Source: Tunturiibacter gelidiferens (GTDB lineage Bacteria > Acidobacteriota > Terriglobia > Terriglobales > Acidobacteriaceae). Taken from it: a stretch of DNA of 64,000 nucleotides. Positions 35,694 to 44,990 of the stretch are shown here, one piece after another; positions within the stretch are counted from its first letter, which is position 1; the number at the start of each line of letters is the position of its first letter. Both the position numbers and the translations under genes were made by a program. The stretch spans positions 58,095-122,094 of the forward strand of contig NZ_JACHEB010000016.1 in the NCBI RefSeq assembly GCF_014201335.1. The letters are read 5' to 3'. The notes below the pieces were generated by a model. That model had not been told where the DNA came from. It made no database searches and saw only the letters and a list, made by a program, of their open reading frames with translations.

Positions 35694-35732
35694 GGTCTTC
35701 TCCTTCCAGCGAAGCTGCAACTGCAGTCGCGG

Positions 35733-36509
35733 CTAGTAGCCGGGGTGTCGGTTGATGAGGTAGAGCAAGGGGAACAGGAAGAGCCAGACGATATCCACGA
35801 AGTGCCAATACAATCCGAAGTTCTCGATCGGCGCAACATATCCCGCAGAGAACTCCCCTCGATTCGCCCGCCAGGTAAGCCAGAACAATAGCCCAATACC
35901 GAGAATCATGTGGAATGCGTGCATCCCAGTCATCGCAAAATATAGGAAGAAGAACACCTGAGTCTTCTGCGCCATATCAGGCGCCAGCGGGGTCTCTGTT
36001 GGCTTGCCAGTCTTGGGATTTATCGGAGGATTAATGAACTCCGATACGTCGAAGTGGGAGCCAGGGATGTGGTGCTTCTCCCACTTCTCGTGATACTCGA
36101 CACCTTTAATCCCGAGAAAGGCCACACCAAAAACAGTGGTGAGAACAAGAAAAAGAACCAGAAGGCTTTTCTTCTGAACCTCTGCCGCCCAAACCCCCAG
36201 CGCCATGAAAAAGCCAGAGCTGATTAGGATCGCCGTGTTAGCTGCACCGAGAGGGATGCTGAGCTGATTGGAAGAGACGACGAACGCATCGTGGTACCAA
36301 TTGCGATACAACAGGTACGCGAAGAAGAGACCACCGAAGAACATAATTTCGGTGAGCAGGAACAACCACATACCAAACGTGGCGGCCTCGCGCTGCTGTT
36401 CTTTCGTCTCAAAGTGATGACGGTGCTGCGGAAGAACAACGTGTTCATGTTCTGCCGCAACTGCAGTCTCATGCGAATGGGGACGCGTAGCTACGATCGC
36501 ATTATCCAA
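35733..36509 (-). CDS. coxC: Cytochrome c oxidase subunit III
   Basis: A 258-residue inner-membrane protein with about five strong TM segments. The heme-copper oxidase subunit III marks are FGMWLFLLTEIMFFGGLFFAY near the start, GMHAFHMILGIGLL in the third quarter and YWHFVDIVWLFLFPLLYL at the end. The first 40 residues are His-rich (HEHVVLPQHRHHFE). An Asp/Glu-containing loop of about 60 residues (CGVEYHEKWEKHHIPGSHFD region) sits between TMs. It overlaps coxA by 8 bases, so the two are translationally coupled. Confidence 0.94.
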   Translation of the reverse strand: MDNAIVATRPHSHETAVAAEHEHVVLPQHRHHFETKEQQREAATFGMWLFLLTEIMFFGGLFFAYLLYRNWYHDAFVVSSNQLSIPLGAANTAILISSGFFMALGVWAAEVQKKSLLVLFLVLTTVFGVAFLGIKGVEYHEKWEKHHIPGSHFDVSEFINPPINPKTGKPTETPLAPDMAQKTQVFFFLYFAMTGMHAFHMILGIGLLFWLTWRANRGEFSAGYVAPIENFGLYWHFVDIVWLFLFPLLYLINRHPGY

Positions 36510-38175
36510 CGGTCGTCACCTCTTGTGCAGTCTTGTGTTCGAGCCACTCGTAGTCATACGCTTCATGATCAACGACCGGCGTTTCGATAAAGTTTTCGGT
36601 CAGCGGCGGCGACTGAATCTGCCACTCAAGACCGGTAGCCTGCCATGGATTGTTACCGGCAATCGCGCCGTACTTCAGCGACCAACCCAGATAAAGCAGT
36701 GGGAGCATATAACCAACACCAAGCACCGTCGCTCCCGCTGTTGAAAGAACATTCAATACCTGGAACTCAGGCGGATAGGCATGGTAGCGTCGCGGCATCC
36801 CCAGGTAGCCAAGAATGAACTGCGGGAGGAAGGTCAAGTTGAATCCGATAAAGGTCGTGACCGCCGCAAGCTTCGAAAGCGACTCTGGATACATGCGGCC
36901 TGTCATCTTTGGCCACCAGAAGTGAATACCCGCGAGGAACGCCATCAGCATCCCGCCCACCATCACAAAGTGAAAGTGAGCAACGATGAAATATGTCTCC
37001 GTCAGGTGAATGTCCATGCCCAGCGCGCCGAGGAACACTCCCGTCATGCCGCCGATCGTGAAGAGTCCCAGAAATCCAAATGCGTAGAGCATTGGCGTTT
37101 CGAACGTGATAGAACCCTTCTGGAGCGTAAACGCCCAATTGAAGATTTTGATCGCAGACGGCACCGCAACTAGCATCGTCAAGAGCGAAAACACCAGGGC
37201 CGAATAGTTGGACACGCCCATGATGAACATGTGGTGAGCCCACACGAAGAAACCAAATAGCGCGATCGCTACGGACGAGAACGCAACCGCCGTATAACCG
37301 AAGACCCGCTTACGGCTAAACGTACTGATGACTTCAGAGATCACTCCCATACCTGGAAGAATCATGATGTACACAGCAGGATGCGAGTAGAACCAGAAAA
37401 GGTGTTGGAACAGCAGCGGATCACCACCTTTGGTCGGATCGAAGACCCCGATTCCAACCAGTCTTTCGAGCGCAACCAGTACCAGCGTAATCGCCAACAC
37501 CGGCGTACCGAGCACCATCAGAATCGACGCAGCGTAGTTCGACCAGCAAAAAAGCGGCAACCGGAACCAAGTCATCCCTGGCGCCCGCATCCGATGGAGC
37601 GTGACAATGAAATTCAATCCAGTGAAGATCGACGAGAACCCGATAATGAAAACTCCCGTGGCAGCTGTCACCACGTGTGTGTTCAGATAGTGGGTCGAAA
37701 GAGGAGTCGTAAACGTCCACCCCGTATCCACGCCGCCGAGAACGAGCGCCGCCATCGTGAACAACCCGCCGATCCAGTACAGGTACCAGCTCAGCAGATT
37801 CACCTTCGGGAACGCCAGGTCCTTCGCACCAATCATGATCGGTATCAGAAAATTCCCCAGCGTTGCCGGCACCGAAGGCACCAGAAAGAGGAAGATCATC
37901 ACAATGCCGTGCATCGAGAAAAACTTGTTGTAAGTGTCCGAAGCTACTAGATCAGGCTGAGGTGTCAGCAGCTCGAGGCGTATCAAACCCGCAAACGCAC
38001 CGCCGATGAAAAAGAAGAACGTGATCGAGATGAGATACAGGATCGCAATGCGCTTGTGATCGCCGGTGAACAGCCAGCTGAGCAGCCCGTCCTCATTGTT
38101 CAGATAATTGCGCTTGGGAATCGTAGCCGTTCTCTGATCAGGCAAATTGACAATTGTGTGACTTGTTGCACTCAT
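36502..38175 (-). CDS. coxA: Cytochrome c oxidase subunit I, A2 (YSHPxVY) type
   Basis: A 557-residue, 12-TM subunit carrying low-spin heme and the heme-CuB centre where O2 is reduced and protons are pumped. The His-Tyr motif is YSHPAVY (residues 263-269): the usual Glu of GHPEVY is replaced by Ala, while Tyr263-Ser264 precede the His. That is the mark of A2-type oxidases as in Rhodothermus caa3. Other ligands appear in FSMHGIVMIF, WAHHMFIMG and VAHFHFVMVGG. It starts 4 bases inside the end of coxB. Heme type cannot be read from sequence. Confidence 0.95.
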   Translation of the reverse strand: MSATSHTIVNLPDQRTATIPKRNYLNNEDGLLSWLFTGDHKRIAILYLISITFFFFIGGAFAGLIRLELLTPQPDLVASDTYNKFFSMHGIVMIFLFLVPSVPATLGNFLIPIMIGAKDLAFPKVNLLSWYLYWIGGLFTMAALVLGGVDTGWTFTTPLSTHYLNTHVVTAATGVFIIGFSSIFTGLNFIVTLHRMRAPGMTWFRLPLFCWSNYAASILMVLGTPVLAITLVLVALERLVGIGVFDPTKGGDPLLFQHLFWFYSHPAVYIMILPGMGVISEVISTFSRKRVFGYTAVAFSSVAIALFGFFVWAHHMFIMGVSNYSALVFSLLTMLVAVPSAIKIFNWAFTLQKGSITFETPMLYAFGFLGLFTIGGMTGVFLGALGMDIHLTETYFIVAHFHFVMVGGMLMAFLAGIHFWWPKMTGRMYPESLSKLAAVTTFIGFNLTFLPQFILGYLGMPRRYHAYPPEFQVLNVLSTAGATVLGVGYMLPLLYLGWSLKYGAIAGNNPWQATGLEWQIQSPPLTENFIETPVVDHEAYDYEWLEHKTAQEVTTVG

Positions 38176-39215
38176 GGCTTCACCATCCCTGGCGTTGTCG
38201 GCGCCGCTTGGTTCGACGTTGACGTGGTCAGCGTCTGCTGCACACGATAGTTGTTCTGCATAGCTTTGATGTACTCAACCAGGTCGATTAGGCCGTCTTC
38301 ACTAATCTGTCCCTGGTAGGTCGGCATGATCGGCGCATATCCAGCCGTAATATGCTGCGACGGATTCAGAATTGCGTCACGCAGGTAAGCGTCGTTGACC
38401 AGCACTTGCGAGCCATTTGTCAACTGCAGCTTCGATCCGTAAACCCCCGCAAGGTTCGGTCCACGTGCAGCCGCGCTTCCCGAGTGACAAGCGTTGCAGC
38501 CCATGCTGGCAAAGAGCCGCTCGCCGTTCTGTGCCAGTGACATGCCGCTCGTCGACTCCTGCGTCCACTTAGCGTAATCATCCGGAGTCAACACCGTAAC
38601 TTCGCCAATCATCGCAGAGTGGTTTGTCCCGCAATATTGCGTACAGAAGATATGGTAGGTCCCCGGAGTCGTCGCCTGAAACCACACCGTCGAGTAGCGT
38701 CCCGGAATCACCTCACGCTTCACCCGAAAGTCGGGAATAGAGAAGCTGTGAAACACATCCTGGGAGATCATCGTCAACTGCACAGGAACGCCAGTCGGCA
38801 CATGCAACGCATTGATCTCGTGCTGTCCGCCCGGGTGCTCTGCCTTCCACATCCACTGCTTGCCGACCACGTAGATATTCATCGCGTTTGTCGGAGGATT
38901 GTAGATCCTGAAGTACAGCAGCGCACCCCACACAAACACAATCAGAAACAGGGCCAGGGGAATGATGGTCCAGGTCGCCTCAAGCAGAGTCGAGCCCTCC
39001 ACCTGAACAGCCACGGGGTGCTTCTCCTTACGGTAGCGGATCGAGAAACCGAAGATAAGTGCGCCCACCAGCGCAAGGCCGACTACCGTGATCAACAGCA
39101 GGAAGAAGTAGAGCGCGTCAGCGTAGGGCGCTATGGTCGACGCCTCGCGCGGGAAAAGCGCCGAAGCGTTAAGCCACTTCACCAAAAATTGCCACAGGAC
39201 TGGACTAATATGCAT
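38172..39215 (-). CDS. coxB: Cytochrome c oxidase subunit II with fused cytochrome c (caa3 type)
   Basis: A 347-residue protein that receives electrons and passes them to subunit I. It has two TM segments (about 34-58 and 82-102), then a cupredoxin CuA domain with His156 and CTQYCGTNHSAM (Cys191, Cys195, His199, Met202). The usual Glu between the cysteines is Gln193. The C-terminal class I cytochrome c domain binds heme at CNACH (240-244), with a likely Met ligand in APIMPTYQG. The fused heme means that a soluble cytochrome c is not strictly needed. The start lies 8 bases after the SCO stop. Confidence 0.95.
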   Translation of the reverse strand: MHISPVLWQFLVKWLNASALFPREASTIAPYADALYFFLLLITVVGLALVGALIFGFSIRYRKEKHPVAVQVEGSTLLEATWTIIPLALFLIVFVWGALLYFRIYNPPTNAMNIYVVGKQWMWKAEHPGGQHEINALHVPTGVPVQLTMISQDVFHSFSIPDFRVKREVIPGRYSTVWFQATTPGTYHIFCTQYCGTNHSAMIGEVTVLTPDDYAKWTQESTSGMSLAQNGERLFASMGCNACHSGSAAARGPNLAGVYGSKLQLTNGSQVLVNDAYLRDAILNPSQHITAGYAPIMPTYQGQISEDGLIDLVEYIKAMQNNYRVQQTLTTSTSNQAAPTTPGMVKP

Positions 39216-39223
39216 CGTTACCC

Positions 39224-40123
39224 TTATCCGTTCTCTTTCTTCGTCAGGTCGTGTTCGCGCGCTGGGTTGACATCTCTACGGAACATCAAAAACATGAAGC
39301 CACCTAAACCTGCCACCGTTACCATTCCCCCGAACTGCACAACGCGCGCAATGATCAGGGAATGTTTGTTCGTCTGGGGATCGTAGTGATAGCAATAAGT
39401 CAAAATATTCGCCACGGGGGACCCAATCTTATTGCCCGAAGCGTCGATCAGCCCCAGCAGCATGTCCTTCGGCGAATACTCAACTCCTAGGTAGTACTGA
39501 GCCAACTTCCCGTCGGTCGTAACAATCTCGATTGAGCTGGCGTGCGCAAACTGCGTCAGCTTTCCATCGGGCCCTGGAACCTTGACGTACCCAAAACCGA
39601 CTGCATTTGTGACCGCGTCGATTGCCGGTCTCTGGCCCGTAAGGAAATGCCAGCCGGCAGCGGTCTCCGGACGCCCGTAACGCTTGACATAGAAAGCTTT
39701 TTTCGCTGCTGCAGTCTCCGGAGTCTCACTCGGATCAATGCTGATAATGACCACATCAAAATCTTTGCCCGGCGTCAGCTTGACCATCTCAAGCGCGCCC
39801 GTCAGGCCATCCAGCTCCTCCGAACACAGCATCGGACAGTTGTAGTAGACCAGCGAAAGAATCGCAGGGTGCTTCCCAAAATAGTCCCCTAGCCTGACAG
39901 TCTTCCCCGTGTCGTCCACAAATGACGCATCCAATGGAAGTTGCTGATTCAAATGCTGCGAGACCCCAACCTTTTGGAGCACCTGCGGCAACTGGTCGCC
40001 TGCATTTTCGCCGCTCTGCTTCTCCCCATAGCTTGAGACCTGCGCGAACACAGGAGCGCACAGCAGGGCGCCGCAAAGAATCGCCGCCTGCCATCCACCC
40101 CGAATTGTTCGCCCTGCCCACAT
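39224..40123 (-). CDS. SCO1/SenC-family copper chaperone
   Basis: A 299-residue thioredoxin-fold protein that delivers copper to, or reduces, the CuA site of subunit II in the periplasm. It has an N-terminal signal, the copper motif NCPMLC (Cys96, Cys100), and a conserved His in QFAHASSIEIV about 95 residues later. Unusually for a simple SCO, it also has a C-terminal hydrophobic segment (MVTVAGLGGFMFLMF), so it is membrane-anchored at the C-terminus. The ATG at 40123 follows AGAGAAGAGA. Its place directly before coxB fits the role. Confidence 0.92.
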   Translation of the reverse strand: MWAGRTIRGGWQAAILCGALLCAPVFAQVSSYGEKQSGENAGDQLPQVLQKVGVSQHLNQQLPLDASFVDDTGKTVRLGDYFGKHPAILSLVYYNCPMLCSEELDGLTGALEMVKLTPGKDFDVVIISIDPSETPETAAAKKAFYVKRYGRPETAAGWHFLTGQRPAIDAVTNAVGFGYVKVPGPDGKLTQFAHASSIEIVTTDGKLAQYYLGVEYSPKDMLLGLIDASGNKIGSPVANILTYCYHYDPQTNKHSLIIARVVQFGGMVTVAGLGGFMFLMFRRDVNPAREHDLTKKENG

Positions 40124-40162
40124 ATCGTCTCTTCTCTATGCTAAATCGCTTCGGCAAATCTA

Positions 40163-40858
40163 TTATTTCGCTGGAGCAAGCTCCGCCTGCGTCGCAGCCT
40201 CAGCTTTGCCGTAGGACATTTTTTGCTCTCGTGCTTCGATGACCTCAAGTTCGTAGCCGGTCCGGGCAAACCCCGAGGTCAAAGGCGCCTGGACAACCGA
40301 TTTTTCGTCCCCTGCCATCTCGACGGTAGCCGAGGCAGCTTGGCTATTGACCGGCAACCCGCGCTGCGCGATCAACTCCATCGCACGTGAAATTGGAATC
40401 CGAATCGCCCCCCCGGTCTCCGCCGGAGTGACACTGTAGTAGCTCAGCAGGAGATCTTCCCTCGCATGCATGTCCGCCGTCGCCTGATTGCCATCGTCAA
40501 TATCAAGGCGAGGTTCCGGGAAGGTCGACGTCATCTGCTGGAACTCTTTCTGTTGCATCTCAGGGTTGCTGGCAAGATCTTGCCGCTTGCCATTGGTCGT
40601 CTCCGCCCCGGCAAACGCAGACAGCTTGTTCCACTTTGTTGTCGGCCCATCCGACTTCTCGATCGCAGAATTGATGACCTTACCCATCACAAAGCAAAAG
40701 ACAAAGAAGACCAGCACAAATCCGAACAGGCCAGCCAAAAATACAGCCACGCCGCCGGCGTTGACGTCGGTCGTTTCGTAGCCCGGCGAATCGTCGTCTC
40801 GTAAATGCGCGTCGTGTGGTCCTGGCGTTTGATGCATCTCGTGATCATTAGTGGGCAT
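40163..40858 (-). CDS. Unknown single-TM protein of the ACIII-oxidase operon
   Basis: I do not recognise a named family for this 231-residue protein. It starts with a His/Asp-rich segment (NDHEMHQTPGPHDAH), then one TM (about 33-57, GGVAVFLAGLFGFVLVFFVF), then a mostly outer domain of about 170 residues. Two stretches there look conserved: DMHAREDLLLSYYSVTP and IRIPISRAMELIAQRGLPVNS. The ATG at 40858 has GGAG about 10 bases upstream and overlaps the actF stop by 11 bases. Its position between ACIII and the oxidase suggests an accessory, assembly or linker subunit (inference). Confidence 0.8.
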   Translation of the reverse strand: MPTNDHEMHQTPGPHDAHLRDDDSPGYETTDVNAGGVAVFLAGLFGFVLVFFVFCFVMGKVINSAIEKSDGPTTKWNKLSAFAGAETTNGKRQDLASNPEMQQKEFQQMTSTFPEPRLDIDDGNQATADMHAREDLLLSYYSVTPAETGGAIRIPISRAMELIAQRGLPVNSQAASATVEMAGDEKSVVQAPLTSGFARTGYELEVIEAREQKMSYGKAEAATQAELAPAK

Positions 40859-42185
40859 GTTCTGGCTCCAGCATCTCTTCAACGTGAGGATCATTCACGT
40901 TGAGCAAAGGACGTGCTTGCAGTTGGGTCATGTAATAAGCGGCCCACAAAGAAATCACAGCCACGGGAACAGTGATGTAGGCAAGAATTCCAATATTGCC
41001 AGCGATGTGCAGATTCCCCGCAGCATCCGCGAAGTTCGGCTCAATCAGCCAGAACATATCGAGGCAGCGCGCGAAGATCATGAAACACGTCAGCCAGATC
41101 ATCTTCTGTTTGTTCCGCTTCAAATCGCGCGACAGCAGCAGACAGAAGGGAATCAACCAGTGGCAGATGAAATCCAAAGAGCAGACATACCACCATCCGC
41201 CATGAATTCTATTCAGATACCAGGGAATCTCATCCGGCACGTTACCTGACCAGATAATCAGAAACTCGGCGAAGCAGAGATAGATGTTGAGCATTACGAA
41301 GGCAAATGCAAGCTTGCCCAGATCATGCTGCTCAGTCGCTCTCAACATCGTCTTCATCGGCTCAAATCGCGACAGCAGAATCACCGTAAGAATGCCGAGT
41401 GCAAGCACCGCATAGCCCTGACCAACCAGGAACTGTAAGCCCCAGATCGATGAGTACCAGGTAATATCCAGCGACTTGATCCAAACAATCGCGCCATCGG
41501 TGAGGAGAATAACGTAGATCAGAATTCCAATGCCGCTCAAATTCTCAAATTTCACCCGCCAGCGGTCAAAACTCGGCTCCGTACCGCGCTCGGGATCGGC
41601 ATCGCGCTGAAGCGACCACTTATTGAGAAGGAACGCGAACAGGCCGATGATCGCAAAGATCAAAAACGTCTGAAAGATCGCAGCGCCAGGATTCAACATA
41701 GCGCGCTTCGCGTTCAGCGTCATCGCCTGCTCGAGCGTCACTGCATGATTCGACAATGCCTGAGCCACCGCGCTGGCAGTCGGAAACGCAGCCCACTGAT
41801 ATAGATGCTTCCACAGAAAGATGATTGGCACGAACATCAGCCCCACCAGCCAGATCGTGCGTGTCATCGCTTCGAGCGGCCGCCGTAGCAACAAACCCCA
41901 CTTACCACCGCTGACATACTGCAGCATCAGCATCGCCAGTCCACCACCGGCAAAGCTGAAGCAGATCATGTAGCCCAATAAGTAGGCACGAAGGATGTGA
42001 TTCTTTCCCTCATGGCTGAAGGCGAAGAAAGCCGACAGGATCGTTGCGACCACAAAGACGATCAGCGCACGCATCCGCCATGCGGAGAGAATCTCCGGTG
42101 CAGCTAGCGATGCAGGCAACACGCGCGGCCCATAGTGGCCGTGGTGGCCGCCCGCTTCTCCGTTATGTTCGTGTCCAGATGACAT
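40848..42185 (-). CDS. actF: Alternative complex III subunit ActF (NrfD-like membrane protein)
   Basis: A 445-residue polytopic subunit of quinol:cytochrome c oxidoreductase, with about ten TM segments. It resembles ActC and NrfD/PsrC quinol-binding subunits but lacks a heme motif. Recognisable stretches are GYMICFSFAGGGLAMLMLQY, quoted by its core SFAGGGLAML, then WYLNRIHGGWWYVCSLDFICHW and PFCLLLSRDLKR. The N-terminus is His-rich (GHEHNGEAGGHHGHYG). The ATG at 42185 is preferred to a TTG three codons upstream. It lies 33 bases after actE. Confidence 0.9.
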   Translation of the reverse strand: MSSGHEHNGEAGGHHGHYGPRVLPASLAAPEILSAWRMRALIVFVVATILSAFFAFSHEGKNHILRAYLLGYMICFSFAGGGLAMLMLQYVSGGKWGLLLRRPLEAMTRTIWLVGLMFVPIIFLWKHLYQWAAFPTASAVAQALSNHAVTLEQAMTLNAKRAMLNPGAAIFQTFLIFAIIGLFAFLLNKWSLQRDADPERGTEPSFDRWRVKFENLSGIGILIYVILLTDGAIVWIKSLDITWYSSIWGLQFLVGQGYAVLALGILTVILLSRFEPMKTMLRATEQHDLGKLAFAFVMLNIYLCFAEFLIIWSGNVPDEIPWYLNRIHGGWWYVCSLDFICHWLIPFCLLLSRDLKRNKQKMIWLTCFMIFARCLDMFWLIEPNFADAAGNLHIAGNIGILAYITVPVAVISLWAAYYMTQLQARPLLNVNDPHVEEMLEPEHAH

Positions 42186-42218
42186 GCGTTTCAAGCCTTC
42201 GTTCGGAAGCTTCCGAGG

Positions 42219-42998
42219 TTACTGCTTCGGTTCGGTTTGTCCGGCAGATCCAGCGGCCGGAGCAACTGCGTTGTTATGAGACGGTGTGACAGGAGTCGTT
42301 CCCGCAGCTCCGGGAACCGGAAGCACATACAGTCCATTGTCGGGTGTGCCGGTCACAGCTGTCGGCGGCAACACCCACTCGTTCGCAAAAGAGGCGGGTA
42401 AGCCCTCCCGCTCTGCGATGCTTGCGAGCGGCTCAACGTGAGCCCCCAGCGCAACATCCGCCTGAGTCGCCTTCTGGCTCAACTGCAAAGCCTTGATGTA
42501 CGCCACAATGGCCCAGCGGTCCGCCGGCGCGATCTGCGACGAATAGTCTGGCATTGAGCCATAGCCGTTCGAGATCACATGAAAGAAGTGTCCCAGCGGC
42601 GCGCTCTCAAGCCGGGCTGAATGGAAGCTGCCAGCCTTCGAGTAGCCGCGCTGCACGATCATCCCTATCCCATTGCCCACACGCGAGTGGCATGGCGTGC
42701 AGTAAACGTTGTAACGCTCCTGTCCACGCTCCAGCACCTGCATCGTCGCCGGGAAAGGCATACCATCACCCTCTTTACCGTTGACCAGGCCCGTATAGAA
42801 GTAGGAGTCCTCACGCAGCTGGCTCCGTGCAACCGTGTTCTCAACCTGCGGGCGCACCGAGCGGCCATCCGCATAAAAATCCGTGCCGCGCTGGGGGAAG
42901 AACTTTGGCTGATCGTGCATATCCTGGCGACAGCCCACTGCGACCAGCAACGACATAGCCGCCGCAGCGAATGCAAACCGTCGGGATGTCAATCTCAC
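42219..42998 (-). CDS. actE: Alternative complex III subunit ActE (monoheme cytochrome c lipoprotein)
   Basis: A protein of about 259 residues anchored by a lipobox-like AVGC at residue ~23. It has one heme c site CTPCH (about 100-104) and a probable Met ligand in GYGSMPDYSSQI, so it carries electrons from the ACIII core outward. The C-terminus is Pro/Ala-rich. The start is uncertain: the frame is open far upstream, and GTG at 42998 is used. A GGAGG lies 6 bases before an ATT codon a few residues earlier, so a rare ATT start is possible. It lies about 7 bases after actD. Confidence 0.88.
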   Translation of the reverse strand: MRLTSRRFAFAAAAMSLLVAVGCRQDMHDQPKFFPQRGTDFYADGRSVRPQVENTVARSQLREDSYFYTGLVNGKEGDGMPFPATMQVLERGQERYNVYCTPCHSRVGNGIGMIVQRGYSKAGSFHSARLESAPLGHFFHVISNGYGSMPDYSSQIAPADRWAIVAYIKALQLSQKATQADVALGAHVEPLASIAEREGLPASFANEWVLPPTAVTGTPDNGLYVLPVPGAAGTTPVTPSHNNAVAPAAGSAGQTEPKQ

Positions 42999-43005
42999 TT
43001 GCGTA

Positions 43006-43548
43006 TTAATGATCCACCTCCACCACGGAAACCGCAGGGAACTGCTCGAGGAATGTCCGCGTCTCCGCGAGTGAGAACTTAGGATCGACCGCCTCAATGC
43101 ACAGGAAAAACTTGTCGGTCGTCGCGCCATTTCTAAAGTTCGGCGCGTTGAAGACCGGATGATAAAGCTGTGGCAGACCGTTCAGCGCAATCATTCCAAG
43201 CGCCGCCGAAAACCCGGCAAACAGAATCGTCCACTCGTAAGCCGGAATAATAAACGCAGGCCATGAAAACAATGGCCGGCCAGCAATATTCAGCGGATAA
43301 GCCCAGACATTGATCCAGGTCTCCATCAGAAACGCCGTCGTCACGCCCATCAAGCCGCCGATCAGGCACACCATCGGCACACGCGTCTTGTGGAAGTGCA
43401 GCGCCTCGGCTGCCTCCTCCACCGGGTAGGGCGTGTAGCACTCCATACGGCGATAGCCCGCATGGCGCGCCTGTTCCGTGGCATGCACTAGTTCGCTCGG
43501 CGTATTGAACTCGGCCAGCAATCCGTAAGTTCCTTCGCGGGCGGGCAT
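43006..43548 (-). CDS. actD: Alternative complex III subunit ActD (DUF3341)
   Basis: A 180-residue DUF3341 membrane protein. It opens GLLAEFNTPSELVHATEQAR and YRRMECYTPYPVEEAAEAL, typical of the family, and has two TM segments (VCLIGGLMGVTTAFLMETW; WTILFAGFSAALGMIAL). The end YPVFNAPNFRNG-type stretch (here HPVFNAPNFRNGATTDKFFL) is also conserved. It is a structural part of ACIII without cofactors. It overlaps actC by one base (TAATG). Confidence 0.93.
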   Translation of the reverse strand: MPAREGTYGLLAEFNTPSELVHATEQARHAGYRRMECYTPYPVEEAAEALHFHKTRVPMVCLIGGLMGVTTAFLMETWINVWAYPLNIAGRPLFSWPAFIIPAYEWTILFAGFSAALGMIALNGLPQLYHPVFNAPNFRNGATTDKFFLCIEAVDPKFSLAETRTFLEQFPAVSVVEVDH

Positions 43549-44990
43549 TAGACTGTCTCCTTACTGACCGTTTCAGCATCGGGCCCGCCGCGCGTCACCT
43601 TGGTCTGCGGCAGCATCATTCGAATTTCAGACATCGGAATCATCGGCAGGAACCGGACAAACAGGAAGAACAGGAAGGTAAACAGTCCCATCGTTCCCAC
43701 GTAGATCATGTAATCCCACTTCGTCGCGCGATAGGTTCCCCAGCTCGAAGGCAGATACTCGCGATAGAGACTCGTCACAACGATGACGAAGCGTTCGAAC
43801 CACATGCCCGTATTCACGATGAGCGAGAGGATAAACAGGAACGTTACGTTGACCCGAAGCTTCCGCGACCACAACGTCGTCAGCGGAATCGCGATATTGG
43901 TCAGGATCAGGATCCAGTACGCCCAGCCCATCGGCCCGAACATACGATTCCACATCATGAAGAACTCCCAATGGCTGGCCGAAAACCACGCCATGAAGAC
44001 CTCCATGCCATACCCGTACGCCACGATCGAACCCGTCGCCAGCATGACCTTCGCCATGTTGTCCAGATGCCGCAGCGTTACTAGGTCTTCCATGTGGTAG
44101 AACTTGCGGATCGGAATCGCCAGCGTCAGCACCATCGCAAAACCTGAATACACAGCGCCGGCAACGAAGTAAGGCGGGAAGATCGTTGTGTGCCAGCCAG
44201 CTAGCGCCGCCACCGCGAAGTCGAAGCTGATGACCGTGTGTACCGAGAGCACCAGTGGCGTTGAAAGACCCGCCAGCAGCAGGGAAGCCGACTCATATCG
44301 GATCCAGTGCCGGGTCGAACCACGCCAACCCAATGACAGCATCCCGTAGAAATACTTCGCCGCCGGCATCGTCGCGCGGTCACGCAGAGTCCCGAAGTCG
44401 GGAATCATACCGATATACCAGAAGATGATCGAGATCGACGCGTACGTCGAAACCGCAAACACGTCCCACGCTAACGGGCTGCGGAACTGCGGCCACACAT
44501 TCATCGTGTTGGGGTAAGGGAAGAGCCAGTAGGCCAGCCACGGACGGCCAACGTGGATCAGTGGGAAGGTTCCAGCGCAGACCACCGCAAAGATCGTCAT
44601 CGCTTCCGCGAACCGATTGATCGAGTTTCGCCATGTCTGTTTGAACAACAGAAGAATCGCGGAGATCAGCGTACCCGCGTGGCCGATACCAATCCACCAC
44701 ACAAAGTTGATGATGGCGAATCCCCACGCGCCTGGAATCGTGACGCCCCAGATTCCAGTGCCCTTCAGAAATAGCCAGGTGCATCCGATCACAACGCCCA
44801 GCGCAACGCCTGCGCCCACAATTAGGCCAAAGAACCACCCCAACGGGGTGTTTGACGTCAGCACGATTCCGGCGATCTTCTGCGTTACCGACTTGAAGTT
44901 ATGGCCCGGCGCGATAACCGCATACTCGCCAGTACGCGGGTCGATCATGGGATCGACGATCGGGTCTTGCATGGGTCCTTTGGTCGCCAT
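43548..44990 (-). CDS. actC: Alternative complex III subunit ActC (NrfD/PsrC-like, quinol-binding)
   Basis: A 480-residue protein with about ten TM segments of the polysulfide-reductase NrfD family. Family-typical stretches are FVWWIGIGHAGTLISAILLL, quoted by core WIGIGHAGTLISA, then GRPWLAYWLFPYPN and WFERFVIVVTSLYREYLPSSW. This subunit is believed to hold the quinol site and drive proton translocation. The start follows the actB stop without a gap, so the two are translationally coupled. Confidence 0.95.
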   Translation of the reverse strand: MATKGPMQDPIVDPMIDPRTGEYAVIAPGHNFKSVTQKIAGIVLTSNTPLGWFFGLIVGAGVALGVVIGCTWLFLKGTGIWGVTIPGAWGFAIINFVWWIGIGHAGTLISAILLLFKQTWRNSINRFAEAMTIFAVVCAGTFPLIHVGRPWLAYWLFPYPNTMNVWPQFRSPLAWDVFAVSTYASISIIFWYIGMIPDFGTLRDRATMPAAKYFYGMLSLGWRGSTRHWIRYESASLLLAGLSTPLVLSVHTVISFDFAVAALAGWHTTIFPPYFVAGAVYSGFAMVLTLAIPIRKFYHMEDLVTLRHLDNMAKVMLATGSIVAYGYGMEVFMAWFSASHWEFFMMWNRMFGPMGWAYWILILTNIAIPLTTLWSRKLRVNVTFLFILSLIVNTGMWFERFVIVVTSLYREYLPSSWGTYRATKWDYMIYVGTMGLFTFLFFLFVRFLPMIPMSEIRMMLPQTKVTRGGPDAETVSKETV

